DNA of 64,000 bases, taken from CADEED01 sp035765415. GTDB taxonomy: Bacteria; Pseudomonadota; Gammaproteobacteria; Steroidobacterales; Steroidobacteraceae. A program made the position numbers and the translations under genes. The notes beneath the pieces are model-generated. The model searched no databases, had not been told where the DNA came from, and was given only the letters and a program-made list of their open reading frames with translations. Shown one piece after another: positions 1-8,328 of the stretch. Each line of letters begins with the position of its first letter. Within the stretch, counting starts at the first letter, position 1. Where the stretch lies: the NCBI GenBank assembly GCA_035765415.1, contig DASTXR010000131.1, positions 16,003 to 80,002 on the forward strand. Reading direction: 5' to 3'.

Positions 1-334
1 GGCCGGCCGCCCGGGCGCACGGCAGGAAATCGTCGCCACGCGTAATGGCGTCGTCATTCGCAACACTACGTTGCGCGACCTGATTGCACTCGCCTATGGC
101 GTCGAGCGATGGAACGTGAGCGGCAATGGCCAATGGCTGGACTCGCCGCGTTACGACATCCGCGCCGTTTCGCACGATCCCGTGCGCGAGCCCGATGAGC
201 TCGATCCCTTTGCGCTTCGCGAGCTGACCACCAAACTGATCGCCTCGCGTTTCGATCTGGAGATTCACGTCAATCGCCGCTGCCAGTCGCCTTGCGGGCG
301 CTACGCGTTGACGGCTCCCATCCCCACGCAGTAG
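1..334 (+). CDS. DUF3738 (TIGR03435-type) protein, C-terminal part only
   Basis: The gene enters from before the window; the frame starting at base 2 is open down to the TAG at 332-334. The visible ~110 residues contain NGVVIRNTTLRDLIALAYGV, then a SPRYDIRA segment and a C-terminal RFDLEIHV...CQSPCG stretch. These match the C-terminal domain of the next gene (NGVLVRNASIRDLVAMAYGV, SPRYDVRA, RFGLEIYVN). This is the DUF3738 fold, usually found at the C-terminus of acidobacterial-type membrane proteins and of unknown function. The stop lies 4 bp before the GTG of the downstream paralogue, so the two are probably co-transcribed. An internal TTG at 71 is not credible as a start because homology continues upstream of it. 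Confidence 0.7.
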   Translation, partial: AGRPGARQEIVATRNGVVIRNTTLRDLIALAYGVERWNVSGNGQWLDSPRYDIRAVSHDPVREPDELDPFALRELTTKLIASRFDLEIHVNRRCQSPCGRYALTAPIPTQ

Positions 335-338
335 TCCC

Positions 339-1289
339 GTGATCAACGGGCTGGTCGATCATTTGTGGCAGTTCTGCTGCTGCTCTGGAGTCGCGTGGGC
401 GTTTTCCCTGCTGACGCGCGACAACGCCGCCATCGTGCGGTTGTGGCTGTGGCGAATCGCGGCACTCAAGCTGCTGCTGCCGTTCTCGCTGCTGTTCGCG
501 CTGGGCGCATGGATGGGATATCCGTCCGTGCATTCAGCCGATCCCACGCCTTCATTGCTGGTCGGGTTCTTCCAGGCTGTCGAGCCGATCGTCGAGCCGG
601 CACGGCACTTCAGGCTCACCGGTTCGTTCATCGCGATGTGGGCAGTACCTGCGATGGCCGCCGCTGCGGCCTGCGCGTGGTGGATAGGCCGGCAACTACG
701 CCGGGAGCGGCTGCGCGTGGATGAGCAGGCGCGACTTCGCGAGGCGGATCCGGATGCGGTCATACCTTCCGTCGGATTCTGGAGAGCCGCGCTGCTCAGC
801 GCCTGCGCACTCGTCGCCGTGTCGGCGCCGCTGCTCGCCGGCGCCGTCGCCGATCACCAGTGGCGTCGCGATCTGCTGATCGTGAATTCGAACAGACTGC
901 GCGACGCGCCGGTAAGCCTGACGAAGTCACCGCCGGGGCTGGGACAGCGGTTCCGCGTGATTGCCGACAAGAACGGCGTGCTGGTGCGCAATGCCAGCAT
1001 CCGGGATCTCGTGGCGATGGCGTACGGCGTGAATTCGTATGCCGTGTGGGCTAACCAGTTGTACATCCCGAGGGACGACGGCGAGATCGACTCGTGGATT
1101 CTCTCGCCGCGTTATGACGTTCGCGCCAACGCGCCGATTCTCGAGCCGCAAAAGTTCGACCCGTACGCACTGCGCCGCCCGGTCTCGCGGCTGCTTGCCG
1201 ATCGATTCGGCCTCGAGATCTACGTCAACGGCAGCTGCCAGCCGCCTTGCGGCGTCTACCAGACGCAGATTTCCGCGGAGCCGCTGTAA
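339..1289 (+). CDS. M56/BlaR1-like membrane protein lacking the protease core, with DUF3738 domain
   Basis: 316 residues from a GTG 4 bp after the previous stop. The N-terminus (HLWQFCCCSG..., then RLWLWRIAALKLLLPFSLLFA) resembles the first membrane segments of BlaR1/M56 sensor proteases. Further hydrophobic segments lie near residues 88-110 and 145-170. No HExxH zinc-protease motif is present, so the catalytic core of M56 seems to have been lost. Residues ~200-316 form a DUF3738 domain. The gene follows a paralogue and precedes a serine beta-lactamase-like gene, an arrangement reminiscent of antibiotic sensing loci. That functional link is inference only; the family is uncharacterised. Confidence 0.6.
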   Translation: MINGLVDHLWQFCCCSGVAWAFSLLTRDNAAIVRLWLWRIAALKLLLPFSLLFALGAWMGYPSVHSADPTPSLLVGFFQAVEPIVEPARHFRLTGSFIAMWAVPAMAAAAACAWWIGRQLRRERLRVDEQARLREADPDAVIPSVGFWRAALLSACALVAVSAPLLAGAVADHQWRRDLLIVNSNRLRDAPVSLTKSPPGLGQRFRVIADKNGVLVRNASIRDLVAMAYGVNSYAVWANQLYIPRDDGEIDSWILSPRYDVRANAPILEPQKFDPYALRRPVSRLLADRFGLEIYVNGSCQPPCGVYQTQISAEPL

Positions 1290-1379
1290 GCCCGTCACGT
1301 CCTGCAGCACACCGCGGTTGCATGTTCTACTACAGTTGTACTAAATTGGACCACAGTTGTAGGAAAGGAGAGCCTGCGC

Positions 1380-2831
1380 ATGTCCGTCCCACCCGCGCTG
1401 CGCGTGATCACGATGCTGTTGTTGCTCGCCACTGGCCCGAGCGCCTGTGCCAGGACGGAACCCGAGCCTGCCGCCGGGCCTTCGGTGGCACGCGAGCAGT
1501 TGAAAGCACTGCTGGCGGCTTTCAATTCGGGGGATCGGCCGACGCTCGAGCAGTATGCGAAGGCCAGCCTGTCTCCTAACTACAAGAACTCGCCGACCAT
1601 CGACGAGGCACTGGGCATGCACAAGCATTCCGGAGGCTTCGACGTGCTCGAACTCACCGATGTCGCGCCGAACGTGGTGAAGGGATGGGTTCGCGGTCGC
1701 GACTCGGAGGCACTCATGGAAGTCGTCATCGAAGTCGAGGAGAAGGCGCCGCATCGCGTGGAGTTCTTCAATCTCGCGTGGGGGAACCCGCCGCAGAAAT
1801 ATTATCCGGACCACCTGACCGAAGCCGCCGCCGTCGAAACGTTGCGCGCAGAGGTCGCGAAGCGAACCGCGGCTGACAAGTTTTCCGGCGCCGTGCTGCT
1901 GTCCCGCGGCGATGCGGTGCTGCTGCGCGAAGCTTACGGTCTCGCCGACCGCAATCAGAAGATTCCCAACACCGTCGATACGCGTTTTCGGACCGCTTCG
2001 ATGGGCAAGATGTTCACCGCCGTCGCGGTTCTTCGCCTGGTGCAGGAAGGCAAACTGAAACTGAGCGACCCGATAGGCAAGATCGTGCAAGCGCTCGCCG
2101 GCAAGCCAGCCGCGAACGTGACGATTCGGCAGCTGCTCACCCACACCGCGGGAACGGGAGACTTCTACGGACCGCGTCTCGAGGAAAATCGAAGCAAGCT
2201 GCTCGTTCACGACGACTTCATAAAAATATTCGGTGACGATGCGCTGCTGTTCAAACCGGGTGAAAAGTACGGTTACAGCAACATGGGATACATCCTGCTG
2301 GGCGCGGCCATCGAACACGCGAGCGGCAAGAGTTACTACGACTACATCCAGGAGACGGTATTTACGCCGGCGGGAATGACGCATTCCGATCTGGCGCCGG
2401 TCGAGGTTTCGATGACCGGCCGCGCGTCAGGCTACTACCGCCCACCGGGCACGCATGAATGGCTGCCAGCGATTGAGCCGCTGGCCTATCGAGGTGACGG
2501 CGCGGGAGGCGCCTGGTCCACCGTCGATGACATGGCGAAATTCTTCAGCGCATTGCGCGCGAATCGCCTGCTCAGCGAGAAATACACGCAGCTGATGTTC
2601 GCGCCCAGGGAAAAGCTCTGGCCTGGCAATGAATTCGGACATGGCATCTTCATCGAGAGTTACCCGTGGTCGGGACGCTCACTCGGACATTCCGGTGGCG
2701 AACAGGGCTCGAACGCCGAAGGCTGGTTCATGCCGGACTCGGGCTATGTACTGGTCGTGATGTCGAACTTCGATCCGGCCGCGGCCACGAATGTTGCTGG
2801 ATTCATCCGTGCACGATTGCCGTTGCATTGA
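1380..2831 (+). CDS. Serine hydrolase of the beta-lactamase/class C family, lipoprotein
   Basis: 483 residues with an AGGAAAGGAGAG ribosome site before the ATG. The N-terminus is a signal peptide ending in a cysteine (GPSAC, residues ~20-24), so it is probably a lipoprotein. Residues ~35-140 form a small alpha/beta domain (KALLAAFNSGDRPTLEQY...) that recurs as a separate gene immediately downstream. The hydrolase domain follows: SMGK (SxxK nucleophile, ~residue 203), YSN (the YxN motif) and HSGG in place of the KTG triad. This pattern fits esterase/beta-lactamase-like (class C, PBP4*/EstB) enzymes. The substrate cannot be told from the sequence; beta-lactam hydrolysis is not implied. Confidence 0.85.
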   Translation: MSVPPALRVITMLLLLATGPSACARTEPEPAAGPSVAREQLKALLAAFNSGDRPTLEQYAKASLSPNYKNSPTIDEALGMHKHSGGFDVLELTDVAPNVVKGWVRGRDSEALMEVVIEVEEKAPHRVEFFNLAWGNPPQKYYPDHLTEAAAVETLRAEVAKRTAADKFSGAVLLSRGDAVLLREAYGLADRNQKIPNTVDTRFRTASMGKMFTAVAVLRLVQEGKLKLSDPIGKIVQALAGKPAANVTIRQLLTHTAGTGDFYGPRLEENRSKLLVHDDFIKIFGDDALLFKPGEKYGYSNMGYILLGAAIEHASGKSYYDYIQETVFTPAGMTHSDLAPVEVSMTGRASGYYRPPGTHEWLPAIEPLAYRGDGAGGAWSTVDDMAKFFSALRANRLLSEKYTQLMFAPREKLWPGNEFGHGIFIESYPWSGRSLGHSGGEQGSNAEGWFMPDSGYVLVVMSNFDPAAATNVAGFIRARLPLH

Positions 2832-2856
2832 GTTTCACAATGAAGGAGGACATGTC

Positions 2857-3270
2857 ATGAACCGGCGAAAACTGATGAGAAGCGTATTGCTGAGTTTGTT
2901 GTGCGCGACGGCAACGGCGCTGGCCGGCACGCCGTCTCCCGCGCGTGTGCAGCTGGAAGGTTTTCTGGCCGCGTTCAATTCGGGAGATCGCGCGAAGCTC
3001 ACGGCGTTTGGAAAAGATCACGCGCCGCCGGATTTCCTTCGTCCGCAGATCGTCGACCAGACGCTCGAGATGTACCGGGCATCGGGCGGCTACGACCTGC
3101 TCGAGGTCAACGAATCGAGCCCGCTGGCGCTGACGAGCTGGGTGCGCGCGCGGTCCTCGAAAGAAGTGGTGCTGCTCAGGATCGAGGTCGACGCCGCCTC
3201 GCCCGAACGGATCATCGTGGTCGCGTTCCAGTCGGACGATCCGCCGGAGCGCCTCCGCTCGGGAAAGTGA
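2857..3270 (+). CDS. Secreted small protein homologous to the N-terminal domain of the upstream serine hydrolase
   Basis: 137 residues. The start is fixed by AAGGAGG at 2843-2849, 7 bp before the ATG at 2857. It has an Arg/Lys-rich signal peptide ending near ALAG. The mature part (VQLEGFLAAFNSGDRAKL..., MYRASGGYDLLEV, WVRARSSKEVVLLRIEVD) aligns along its length with residues ~35-140 of the preceding hydrolase. The spacing to that gene is only 25 bp, so they are probably one operon. Function unknown; it might be a substrate-binding or regulatory copy of that domain. Confidence 0.75.
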   Translation: MNRRKLMRSVLLSLLCATATALAGTPSPARVQLEGFLAAFNSGDRAKLTAFGKDHAPPDFLRPQIVDQTLEMYRASGGYDLLEVNESSPLALTSWVRARSSKEVVLLRIEVDAASPERIIVVAFQSDDPPERLRSGK

Positions 3271-3292
3271 CCGCCGGTCGCAGCCGTCGTTC

Positions 3293-4366
3293 TCAGTTCG
3301 CGTCGCGGCCGCCGATCAGATCGAGCTGGCCGCGGCGCGCGACCCTGCGGTCGAACAGGCCCCAGGCGCCCTCGCCTCCATGCCACGCGCCACCCGTCGC
3401 GGCTTTCGCGTATTCGGTGGCGCGCGTCTCGAAGAAGTTGGCGTGCTCGACGCCGTTCAACATGGCCGTGAGCCATGGCAGCGGATGTTCCTTCACGCCG
3501 TAGATCTGCGGCAGGCCTAACTGCTTGAGACGCCAGTCGGCAATGTAGCGGATATAGGCCTTGATCTCCGCGGCCGAGAGTCCCTCGATGGGGCCCATCT
3601 CGAAGGCGAGGTCGACGAAGCGATCCTCGAGCTTCACCACGGTGCGCGCGCACTCCACGATGTCATCCTTCACGGGCTGTGTCAGCGCGCCGGTCTCCTG
3701 CGCGAACGTGTGGAACAGCCGGATGATGCCTTCGCAGTGCAGCGTCTCGTCGCGCACGCTCCACGAAACCACCTGGCCCATGCCGCGCATCTTGTTGTGG
3801 CGCGGGAAGTTGAGCAGGATCGCGAAGCTCGCGAACAACTGCAGGCCTTCGGTGAATCCGCCGAACATCGCGAGCGTGCGCAAGGTGTCCGCGTCCGTAT
3901 CCACGCCAAAGCCCTGCAGGTATTCGTGCTTGTCGCGCATGGCGGCGTAGTCCATGAACGCCGTGAATTCACTGTCGGGCATGCCGAGCGTTTCGAGCAA
4001 CAGCGCATACGCCGCGATGTGCACGGTCTCCATGTTCGCGAACGCCGCGAGCATCATCTTGATCTCGGTGGGACGGAACACGCGCGCGTAGCGCTCCATG
4101 TAATTGTCCTGCACCTCCACGTCCGACTGCGTGAAGAACCGGAATACCTGCGTGAGCAGATTGCGCTCCGCATCCGTGATGCGGCCGTTCCAGTCCTTGC
4201 AGTCTTCGCCGAGCGGGATCTCTTCCGGCATCCAGTGGATCTGCTGCTGCCGGCGCCAGTATTCGATGGCCCAGGGATAGCGGAAAGGCTTGTAGCTTCG
4301 CGACGGCGTGAGCAGGCCGGGCCTGGCGATGAGCTCGATCTGGTTGGGCGCGGTGATCACTGACAT
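3293..4366 (-). CDS. nrdB: Class Ia ribonucleotide reductase, beta subunit
   Basis: About 357 residues from the ATG at 4366; an in-frame GTG at 4375 is also possible. NrdB houses the diiron-tyrosyl radical cofactor that starts ribonucleotide reduction on NrdA. Family landmarks are present: ETVHIAAY (E113, H116 as iron ligands and Y120 as the radical tyrosine, with the same E-x2-H-x3-Y spacing as E. coli) and the second ligand set in VRDETLHCEG. Length is normal for the family. The start overlaps the end of nrdA, implying translational coupling. Expression is probably governed by the cobalamin riboswitch upstream of nrdA. Confidence 0.95.
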   Translation of the reverse strand: MSVITAPNQIELIARPGLLTPSRSYKPFRYPWAIEYWRRQQQIHWMPEEIPLGEDCKDWNGRITDAERNLLTQVFRFFTQSDVEVQDNYMERYARVFRPTEIKMMLAAFANMETVHIAAYALLLETLGMPDSEFTAFMDYAAMRDKHEYLQGFGVDTDADTLRTLAMFGGFTEGLQLFASFAILLNFPRHNKMRGMGQVVSWSVRDETLHCEGIIRLFHTFAQETGALTQPVKDDIVECARTVVKLEDRFVDLAFEMGPIEGLSAAEIKAYIRYIADWRLKQLGLPQIYGVKEHPLPWLTAMLNGVEHANFFETRATEYAKAATGGAWHGGEGAWGLFDRRVARRGQLDLIGGRDAN

Positions 4367-6276
4367 GAGAGGCACTCGTCGTATTTATCGTCGTTGAGGG
4401 TGTCGAGCGGCCTCTTGGGCCAGCTTCGCGTGTTGTCGGCTTCGACGCCGGCGAACCCGGCGCGCTGCACGCTCTTCGAACGGCAGTAGTACAGCGATTT
4501 CACGCCGCGCTCCCAGGCCGTCCAGTGCAGCATGAGCAGGTCCCACTTGTGGATGTCGCTGCGCAGATAGAGGTTCAGCGACTGTCCCTGGCAGATGAGC
4601 GGCGCGCGATCGGCGGCGAGCTCGATGACCCAGCGCTGGTCGATCTCGAAGGCGGTGCGAAACACCGACTTCTCGTCTTCGTTCAGGCCGTCGAGATGCT
4701 GGACCGATCCTTCGTGCGCGAGGATCGACTGCCACGTGTCCTCGGTGTTCAACCCCTTCGTGCCTAACAGCTTTTGCAGCGCCGGGTTACGCACGCTGAA
4801 CGAACCCGACAGCGTCTTGTGCGTGTAGATGTTCGCCGGAATGGGCTCGATGCACGCGCTCGTGCCGCCGCAGATCACCGAGATGCTGGCCGTGGGCGCG
4901 ATCGCCAGCTTGTGCGAGAAGCGCTCCAGCGCGCCGCGCTCGGCGGCATCCGGACACGCGCCGCGTTCTTCGGCGAGCACGCGCGACGCGGCGTCGGCTT
5001 CGCGCCGCAGATGCCTGAACATGCGCAGGTTGGCGGCGCGCGCCAGTGCGCTCTCGAAAGGAATGCCGTTGTTCTGCAACCAGGAGTGAAAGCCCATGGC
5101 GCCGAGGCCGACGGAACGCTCGCGCATCGCCGAGTACCTGGCCGCGTCCATCGACGCCGGTGCGTGGTCGATGAACTCCTGCAGCACGTTGTCGAGCATG
5201 CGCAGGACGTCTTCGACGAAGCGCGGCGCCGTGTTCCATTGTTCCCAGGTCTCGAAGTTCACCGAGGACAGGCAGCACACCGCGGTGCGTGCGCGGCCCA
5301 GGTGATCGACGCCCGTGGGCAGCAGGATCTCGCTGCACAGGTTCGACTGGCGCACCTTGAGCCCGAGATCGCGCTGATGAGCGCTGAGCTGGTTGTTGGC
5401 GGTGTCGCTGAAGAGAAGATAGGGCTCGCCGGTCTGCAGGCGGGTCTCGAGTATTTTCTGCCACAGGTGCCGCGCGGAGATCGTGCGCAGCGCCGACTGG
5501 TCCCTGGGACTGCGAAGCGCGAACGGCAGATCGTCGCGCACCGCCTGCATGAATTCGTCGGTGACGCAGATGCCGTGGTGCAGGTTCAGGCTCTTGCGAT
5601 TGAAGTCGCCCGAGGGTTTGCGGATCTCGATGAACTCCTCGATCTCCGGGTGGTGCACGTCGAGATACACCGCGGCCGAGCCGCGGCGCAGCGACCCTTG
5701 CGAAATCGCCAGCGTCAGCGAATCCATGACGCGCACGAACGGGATGATTCCCGACGTCTGGCCGCAGCCCTTGACCGTCTCGCCGATGGAACGCACGCCG
5801 CCCCAATAGGTGCCGATGCCACCGCCGTTCGACGCCAGCCACACGTTTTCAGTCCACGTGCCGACGATGCCGTCGAGATTGTCTTCGACCGCGTTCAGGA
5901 AACACGAGATCGGCAGGCCTCGCTGCGTGCCGCCGTTCGACAGGATGGGTGTGGCGGGCAGGAACCACAGGCGCGACATGTAGTCGTACAAACGCTGCGC
6001 ATGCGCGCCGTCATCGGCGTACGCGCGGGCGACGCGGGCAAACAGGTCCTGCGCGGTTTCACCGGCCAGCAGGTAGCGATCCTGCAGCGTGGCGCGGCCG
6101 AAGTTCGTGAGCAGCGCGTCGCGGGCCGGATCCGTGTTCACCGTGATGGCCGCGCGCGCCGCCTTCGCCGAGTCCGCGCCAGGCGTCAATGCGCCTGCGC
6201 TGGAGATCTGCCGGGAATTCTTTTGATGCGCGCGCGCAGGTTTCGCGCGCGCCGCCGGGACTGATTGACTTGCCAT
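4357..6276 (-). CDS. nrdA: Class Ia ribonucleotide reductase, alpha subunit, without ATP-cone
   Basis: 639 residues; GGAGAGG lies 4 bp before the ATG. It reduces ribonucleoside diphosphates together with NrdB. The active site is complete: N312/C314/E316 in NLCSEI, C125 in LPISCF and C334/C335 in VCCLSSVN, the radical-transfer tyrosine pair in LYYC, and a C-terminal shuttle pair in ECLSC (C635, C638). The protein is ~120 residues shorter than E. coli NrdA. The first ~50 residues are low-complexity Ala/Arg, with no recognisable ATP-cone, so dATP activity-site inhibition is probably absent. It is preceded by a cobalamin riboswitch. Confidence 0.95.
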   Translation of the reverse strand: MASQSVPAARAKPARAHQKNSRQISSAGALTPGADSAKAARAAITVNTDPARDALLTNFGRATLQDRYLLAGETAQDLFARVARAYADDGAHAQRLYDYMSRLWFLPATPILSNGGTQRGLPISCFLNAVEDNLDGIVGTWTENVWLASNGGGIGTYWGGVRSIGETVKGCGQTSGIIPFVRVMDSLTLAISQGSLRRGSAAVYLDVHHPEIEEFIEIRKPSGDFNRKSLNLHHGICVTDEFMQAVRDDLPFALRSPRDQSALRTISARHLWQKILETRLQTGEPYLLFSDTANNQLSAHQRDLGLKVRQSNLCSEILLPTGVDHLGRARTAVCCLSSVNFETWEQWNTAPRFVEDVLRMLDNVLQEFIDHAPASMDAARYSAMRERSVGLGAMGFHSWLQNNGIPFESALARAANLRMFRHLRREADAASRVLAEERGACPDAAERGALERFSHKLAIAPTASISVICGGTSACIEPIPANIYTHKTLSGSFSVRNPALQKLLGTKGLNTEDTWQSILAHEGSVQHLDGLNEDEKSVFRTAFEIDQRWVIELAADRAPLICQGQSLNLYLRSDIHKWDLLMLHWTAWERGVKSLYYCRSKSVQRAGFAGVEADNTRSWPKRPLDTLNDDKYDECLSCQ

Positions 6277-6352
6277 TTCGCCTCTCCGTTATTCACGGGG
6301 AAGCGGAAGCGGCGCGAGATTTCCACCTTTTGGCGGAAAAACATCGACGCTG

Positions 6353-6401
6353 CTGCCGGCACACCCCGTCCGATCAGAAGTCTCAAAGTGTGCGCCGGCA
6401 G
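6353..6401 (-). promoter_or_regulatory. Possible riboswitch expression platform: hairpin overlapping the B12 box
   Basis: On the minus-strand RNA the 3' half of the B12 box (CTGCCGGC, complement of 6394-6401) can pair with a downstream GCCGGCAG (complement of 6353-6360). The stem extends by CACA/TGTG and leaves a 2-nt bulge. Forming this hairpin would break the riboswitch P1 stem. A U-run (complement of 6337-6341) lies 11 nt beyond it, too far for a typical terminator, so the switching mechanism stays open. Inference from pairing only. Confidence 0.5.
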
Positions 6402-6605
6402 GTCTCCTGGCTCACCGCTCCATCGCGAGTTGTTAGGCCTTCCCGGGATTCGTCGCTTCCCAGTGGCCACACTTTTTCACAGCGGGAAAAAGTCACAATT
6501 CGCTTGCGGTCTACAGTTGCGGGGGCAGCTGCGGATTGAGCGACCACTTAAGATCTCTTCACCGCATTCCCTTTTCATCGCGCTTTCGCGCGAACCGATG
6601 CACGA
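6392..6605 (-). promoter_or_regulatory. Cobalamin (B12) riboswitch upstream of nrdAB
   Basis: Read on the minus strand, the leader contains all the family's conserved blocks in order: AAAAGGGAATGCGGTGAA (complement of ~6557-6579), GCTGCCCCCGCAACTGTA (complement of 6512-6529), GCCACTGGGAAGCGACGAA, a CCCGGGAAGGCC arm, and the B12 box AGCCAGGAGACCTGCCGGC (complement of 6394-6412). It sits 118 bp upstream of the nrdA ATG. Such elements normally switch genes off when adenosylcobalamin is present. Here the target is a B12-independent reductase, which suggests that a B12-dependent class II enzyme is encoded elsewhere in the genome. Confidence 0.95.
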
Positions 6606-6610
6606 CCAGA

Positions 6611-6639
6611 TGTTGTGTGTCGCGACGGGAATTTGTCAA
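6611..6639 (-). promoter_or_regulatory. Candidate sigma-70 promoter for the riboswitch-nrdAB transcript
   Basis: A perfect -35 hexamer TTGACA (complement of 6634-6639) is followed after 17 nt by ACAACA, a weak -10. The predicted start would fall close to 6604, just before the first conserved riboswitch stem. It lies only ~25 bp from the divergent cytochrome gene start. Based on sequence match only. Confidence 0.4.
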
Positions 6640-6661
6640 CAGATTGTGTGGAAGGACTATC

Positions 6662-7507
6662 GTGAAGAAGTTTTTGAAGTGGACGGGATTTGTCGTCGCC
6701 GGCCTTTTCGGGCTCGTGTTGCTCGGTATTGCGTACATTTATTTCGCGTCCGAGCGCGAACTGGGCCGCCAGTACACAGTGGCCGACGGTGCCGCTCTCG
6801 TCATCCCCTCCGACGCGCGCGAGATCGCTGAAGGCCGGCGAATCGCGCAACTCGCCGGCTGCATGCACTGTCACGGCGACGATCTCGCCGGAACCGTGGT
6901 GGACGACATTCCCAATCTGGTCCGCCTCGTCGCGCCGAATATCAGCACGCGGTTGCCGCATTACACGGACGCGCAGCTCGCGACCGTACTTCGCAAGGGT
7001 GTAAAGCCCGACGGCAAGAGCGTGTTGTTCATGCCGTCGGAAATGTTCAGGCATTTGCGCGACGAAGACCTCGCGCGAGTCATCGCCTTCCTGCGCAGCA
7101 AGCCCGCTGTTGCCCAGGGCGTGACCGAAGAGACGCAACTGCGCCCGATCGGTCGTCTCATCATCGCAAACGGCGACTACAAGCCGGCCGCTCATGCGAT
7201 CGAATTGCTGCCCTCGGCGGCCGCAGGCTTCGATGCGAACGACCCCGTGAGCCGCGGCCGCTATCTCACGATGAACTACTGCAGCGAGTGCCACGCGCAG
7301 GACTTGCAGGGTGTCGCACCGATCAACGCACCGGCGCTCGCGGTGGTGAAGGGATATTCGCTGGAGCAATTCACGCGGCTCATGCAGGAAGGCGTGGGCC
7401 TGGGCGATCGGCAACTCAAGCTCATGAGCCCGACCGCCAAGGCGCGCTTCACTCAATTTTCGGCGGACGAGATCGCGGCAGTGCATGCCTTCCTGCAATC
7501 GATCTGA
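6662..7507 (+). CDS. Membrane-anchored di-heme cytochrome c
   Basis: 281 residues from a GTG at 6662, chosen because GGAAGGA lies just upstream and the protein then begins with a clean KKFLKW plus a single membrane anchor (residues ~8-28). An open frame extends further upstream but runs through the riboswitch. Two CxxCH heme sites are present: C67-M-H-C-H71 and C207-S-E-C-H211, each followed by a class I cytochrome c-like fold. It probably transfers electrons at the periplasmic face of the inner membrane. The partner is unknown, and the neighbouring genes do not reveal a dehydrogenase. Confidence 0.85.
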   Translation: MKKFLKWTGFVVAGLFGLVLLGIAYIYFASERELGRQYTVADGAALVIPSDAREIAEGRRIAQLAGCMHCHGDDLAGTVVDDIPNLVRLVAPNISTRLPHYTDAQLATVLRKGVKPDGKSVLFMPSEMFRHLRDEDLARVIAFLRSKPAVAQGVTEETQLRPIGRLIIANGDYKPAAHAIELLPSAAAGFDANDPVSRGRYLTMNYCSECHAQDLQGVAPINAPALAVVKGYSLEQFTRLMQEGVGLGDRQLKLMSPTAKARFTQFSADEIAAVHAFLQSI

Positions 7508-7510
7508 CGG

Positions 7511-8254
7511 TCATGCGCTGTAGCCGCCATCCACCGCAATGCTGGCGCCGGTAATGAACGCGGCGCCCTTGCTCGCGAGAAACGCGACCGTAGCGCCCAC
7601 TTCTTCGGGCCTGCCATAGCGGCCGAGCGCCGTGCCCGCCTTCTGTGCGCTCGCGAGGTTGCCGTCAGCGGGATTCATGTCGGTGTCGATCGGGCCGGGC
7701 TGCACCACGTTCACAGTGATGCCCCTGGGTCCGAGATCACGGGCCCAGCCGCGCGTGTATGCGGCGACAGCCGCTTTCGTCGCCGAGTAGTCGGAAATTC
7801 CAGGCCAGGGCGAAGCATCGGCCCCCATCGAACCTATGGAGATGATGCGGCCGCCCTCGGTCATGAGTTTCGCGGCTTCGCGGACCGCGGCATTCACGCC
7901 TCCCACGTTGATCGCGAACTGCCGCTCGACGTCCACCGCACTCACTTCACCTACCGGGCCGGTGATGAAGACGCCGGCGTTGTTCACGAGGATGTCGAGG
8001 TGGCCGAAGTGTTCGGCGACCTTGTTGACGAGCTGCGTCACTTCGTCGGGCCTGGACTGGTCGGCCTGGAACGCGACCGCTCGCACGCCCTTGTCCTGTA
8101 GTTCGCGCACCAGGGCCTTGGCCTTGTCGGGCGTGCTGACATAGCTGATGGCCACGTCCGCGCCGTCTTCGGCCAGCGATCGGGCGATGGCGGCGCCGAT
8201 GCCGCGCGATCCGCCGGTGACCAGGGCAGCTTTTCCGGTGAGTTTCTTGTTCAT
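7511..8254 (-). CDS. SDR family oxidoreductase (3-oxoacyl-ACP reductase-like)
   Basis: 247 residues, a typical length for classical short-chain dehydrogenases. It has the Rossmann motif GGSRGIG near residue 15, NNAG in the middle, the Ser-Tyr-Lys active site (ISIGSMG ... YSATK) and the C-terminal PGPIDTDMNP and GASIAVDGG segments. Proteins of this FabG-like type reduce ketones or oxidise alcohols with NAD(P)H; the substrate cannot be assigned. It is transcribed divergently from a LysR-type regulator 94 bp away, the standard arrangement for regulator and target. It is convergent with the cytochrome gene, 3 bp apart. Confidence 0.9.
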   Translation of the reverse strand: MNKKLTGKAALVTGGSRGIGAAIARSLAEDGADVAISYVSTPDKAKALVRELQDKGVRAVAFQADQSRPDEVTQLVNKVAEHFGHLDILVNNAGVFITGPVGEVSAVDVERQFAINVGGVNAAVREAAKLMTEGGRIISIGSMGADASPWPGISDYSATKAAVAAYTRGWARDLGPRGITVNVVQPGPIDTDMNPADGNLASAQKAGTALGRYGRPEEVGATVAFLASKGAAFITGASIAVDGGYSA

Positions 8255-8328
8255 GGTCCTTCTCCTGTTGGCGTTGGGAGCAGCCTATTACTGGTCACAG
8301 ATGTCATAAATGAGTCTGGCGTTACAAC

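Noticed and set aside
4774..6264. Long plus-strand ORF (496 codons) opposite nrdA
   Set aside because: Arg/His/Ala-rich composition typical of the antisense of a high-GC gene; the opposite strand has every NrdA motif.
6536..6661. Upstream extension of the cytochrome c gene
   Set aside because: The added residues would be encoded within the riboswitch and promoter; the GTG at 6662 has a ribosome site and leaves a proper membrane anchor.
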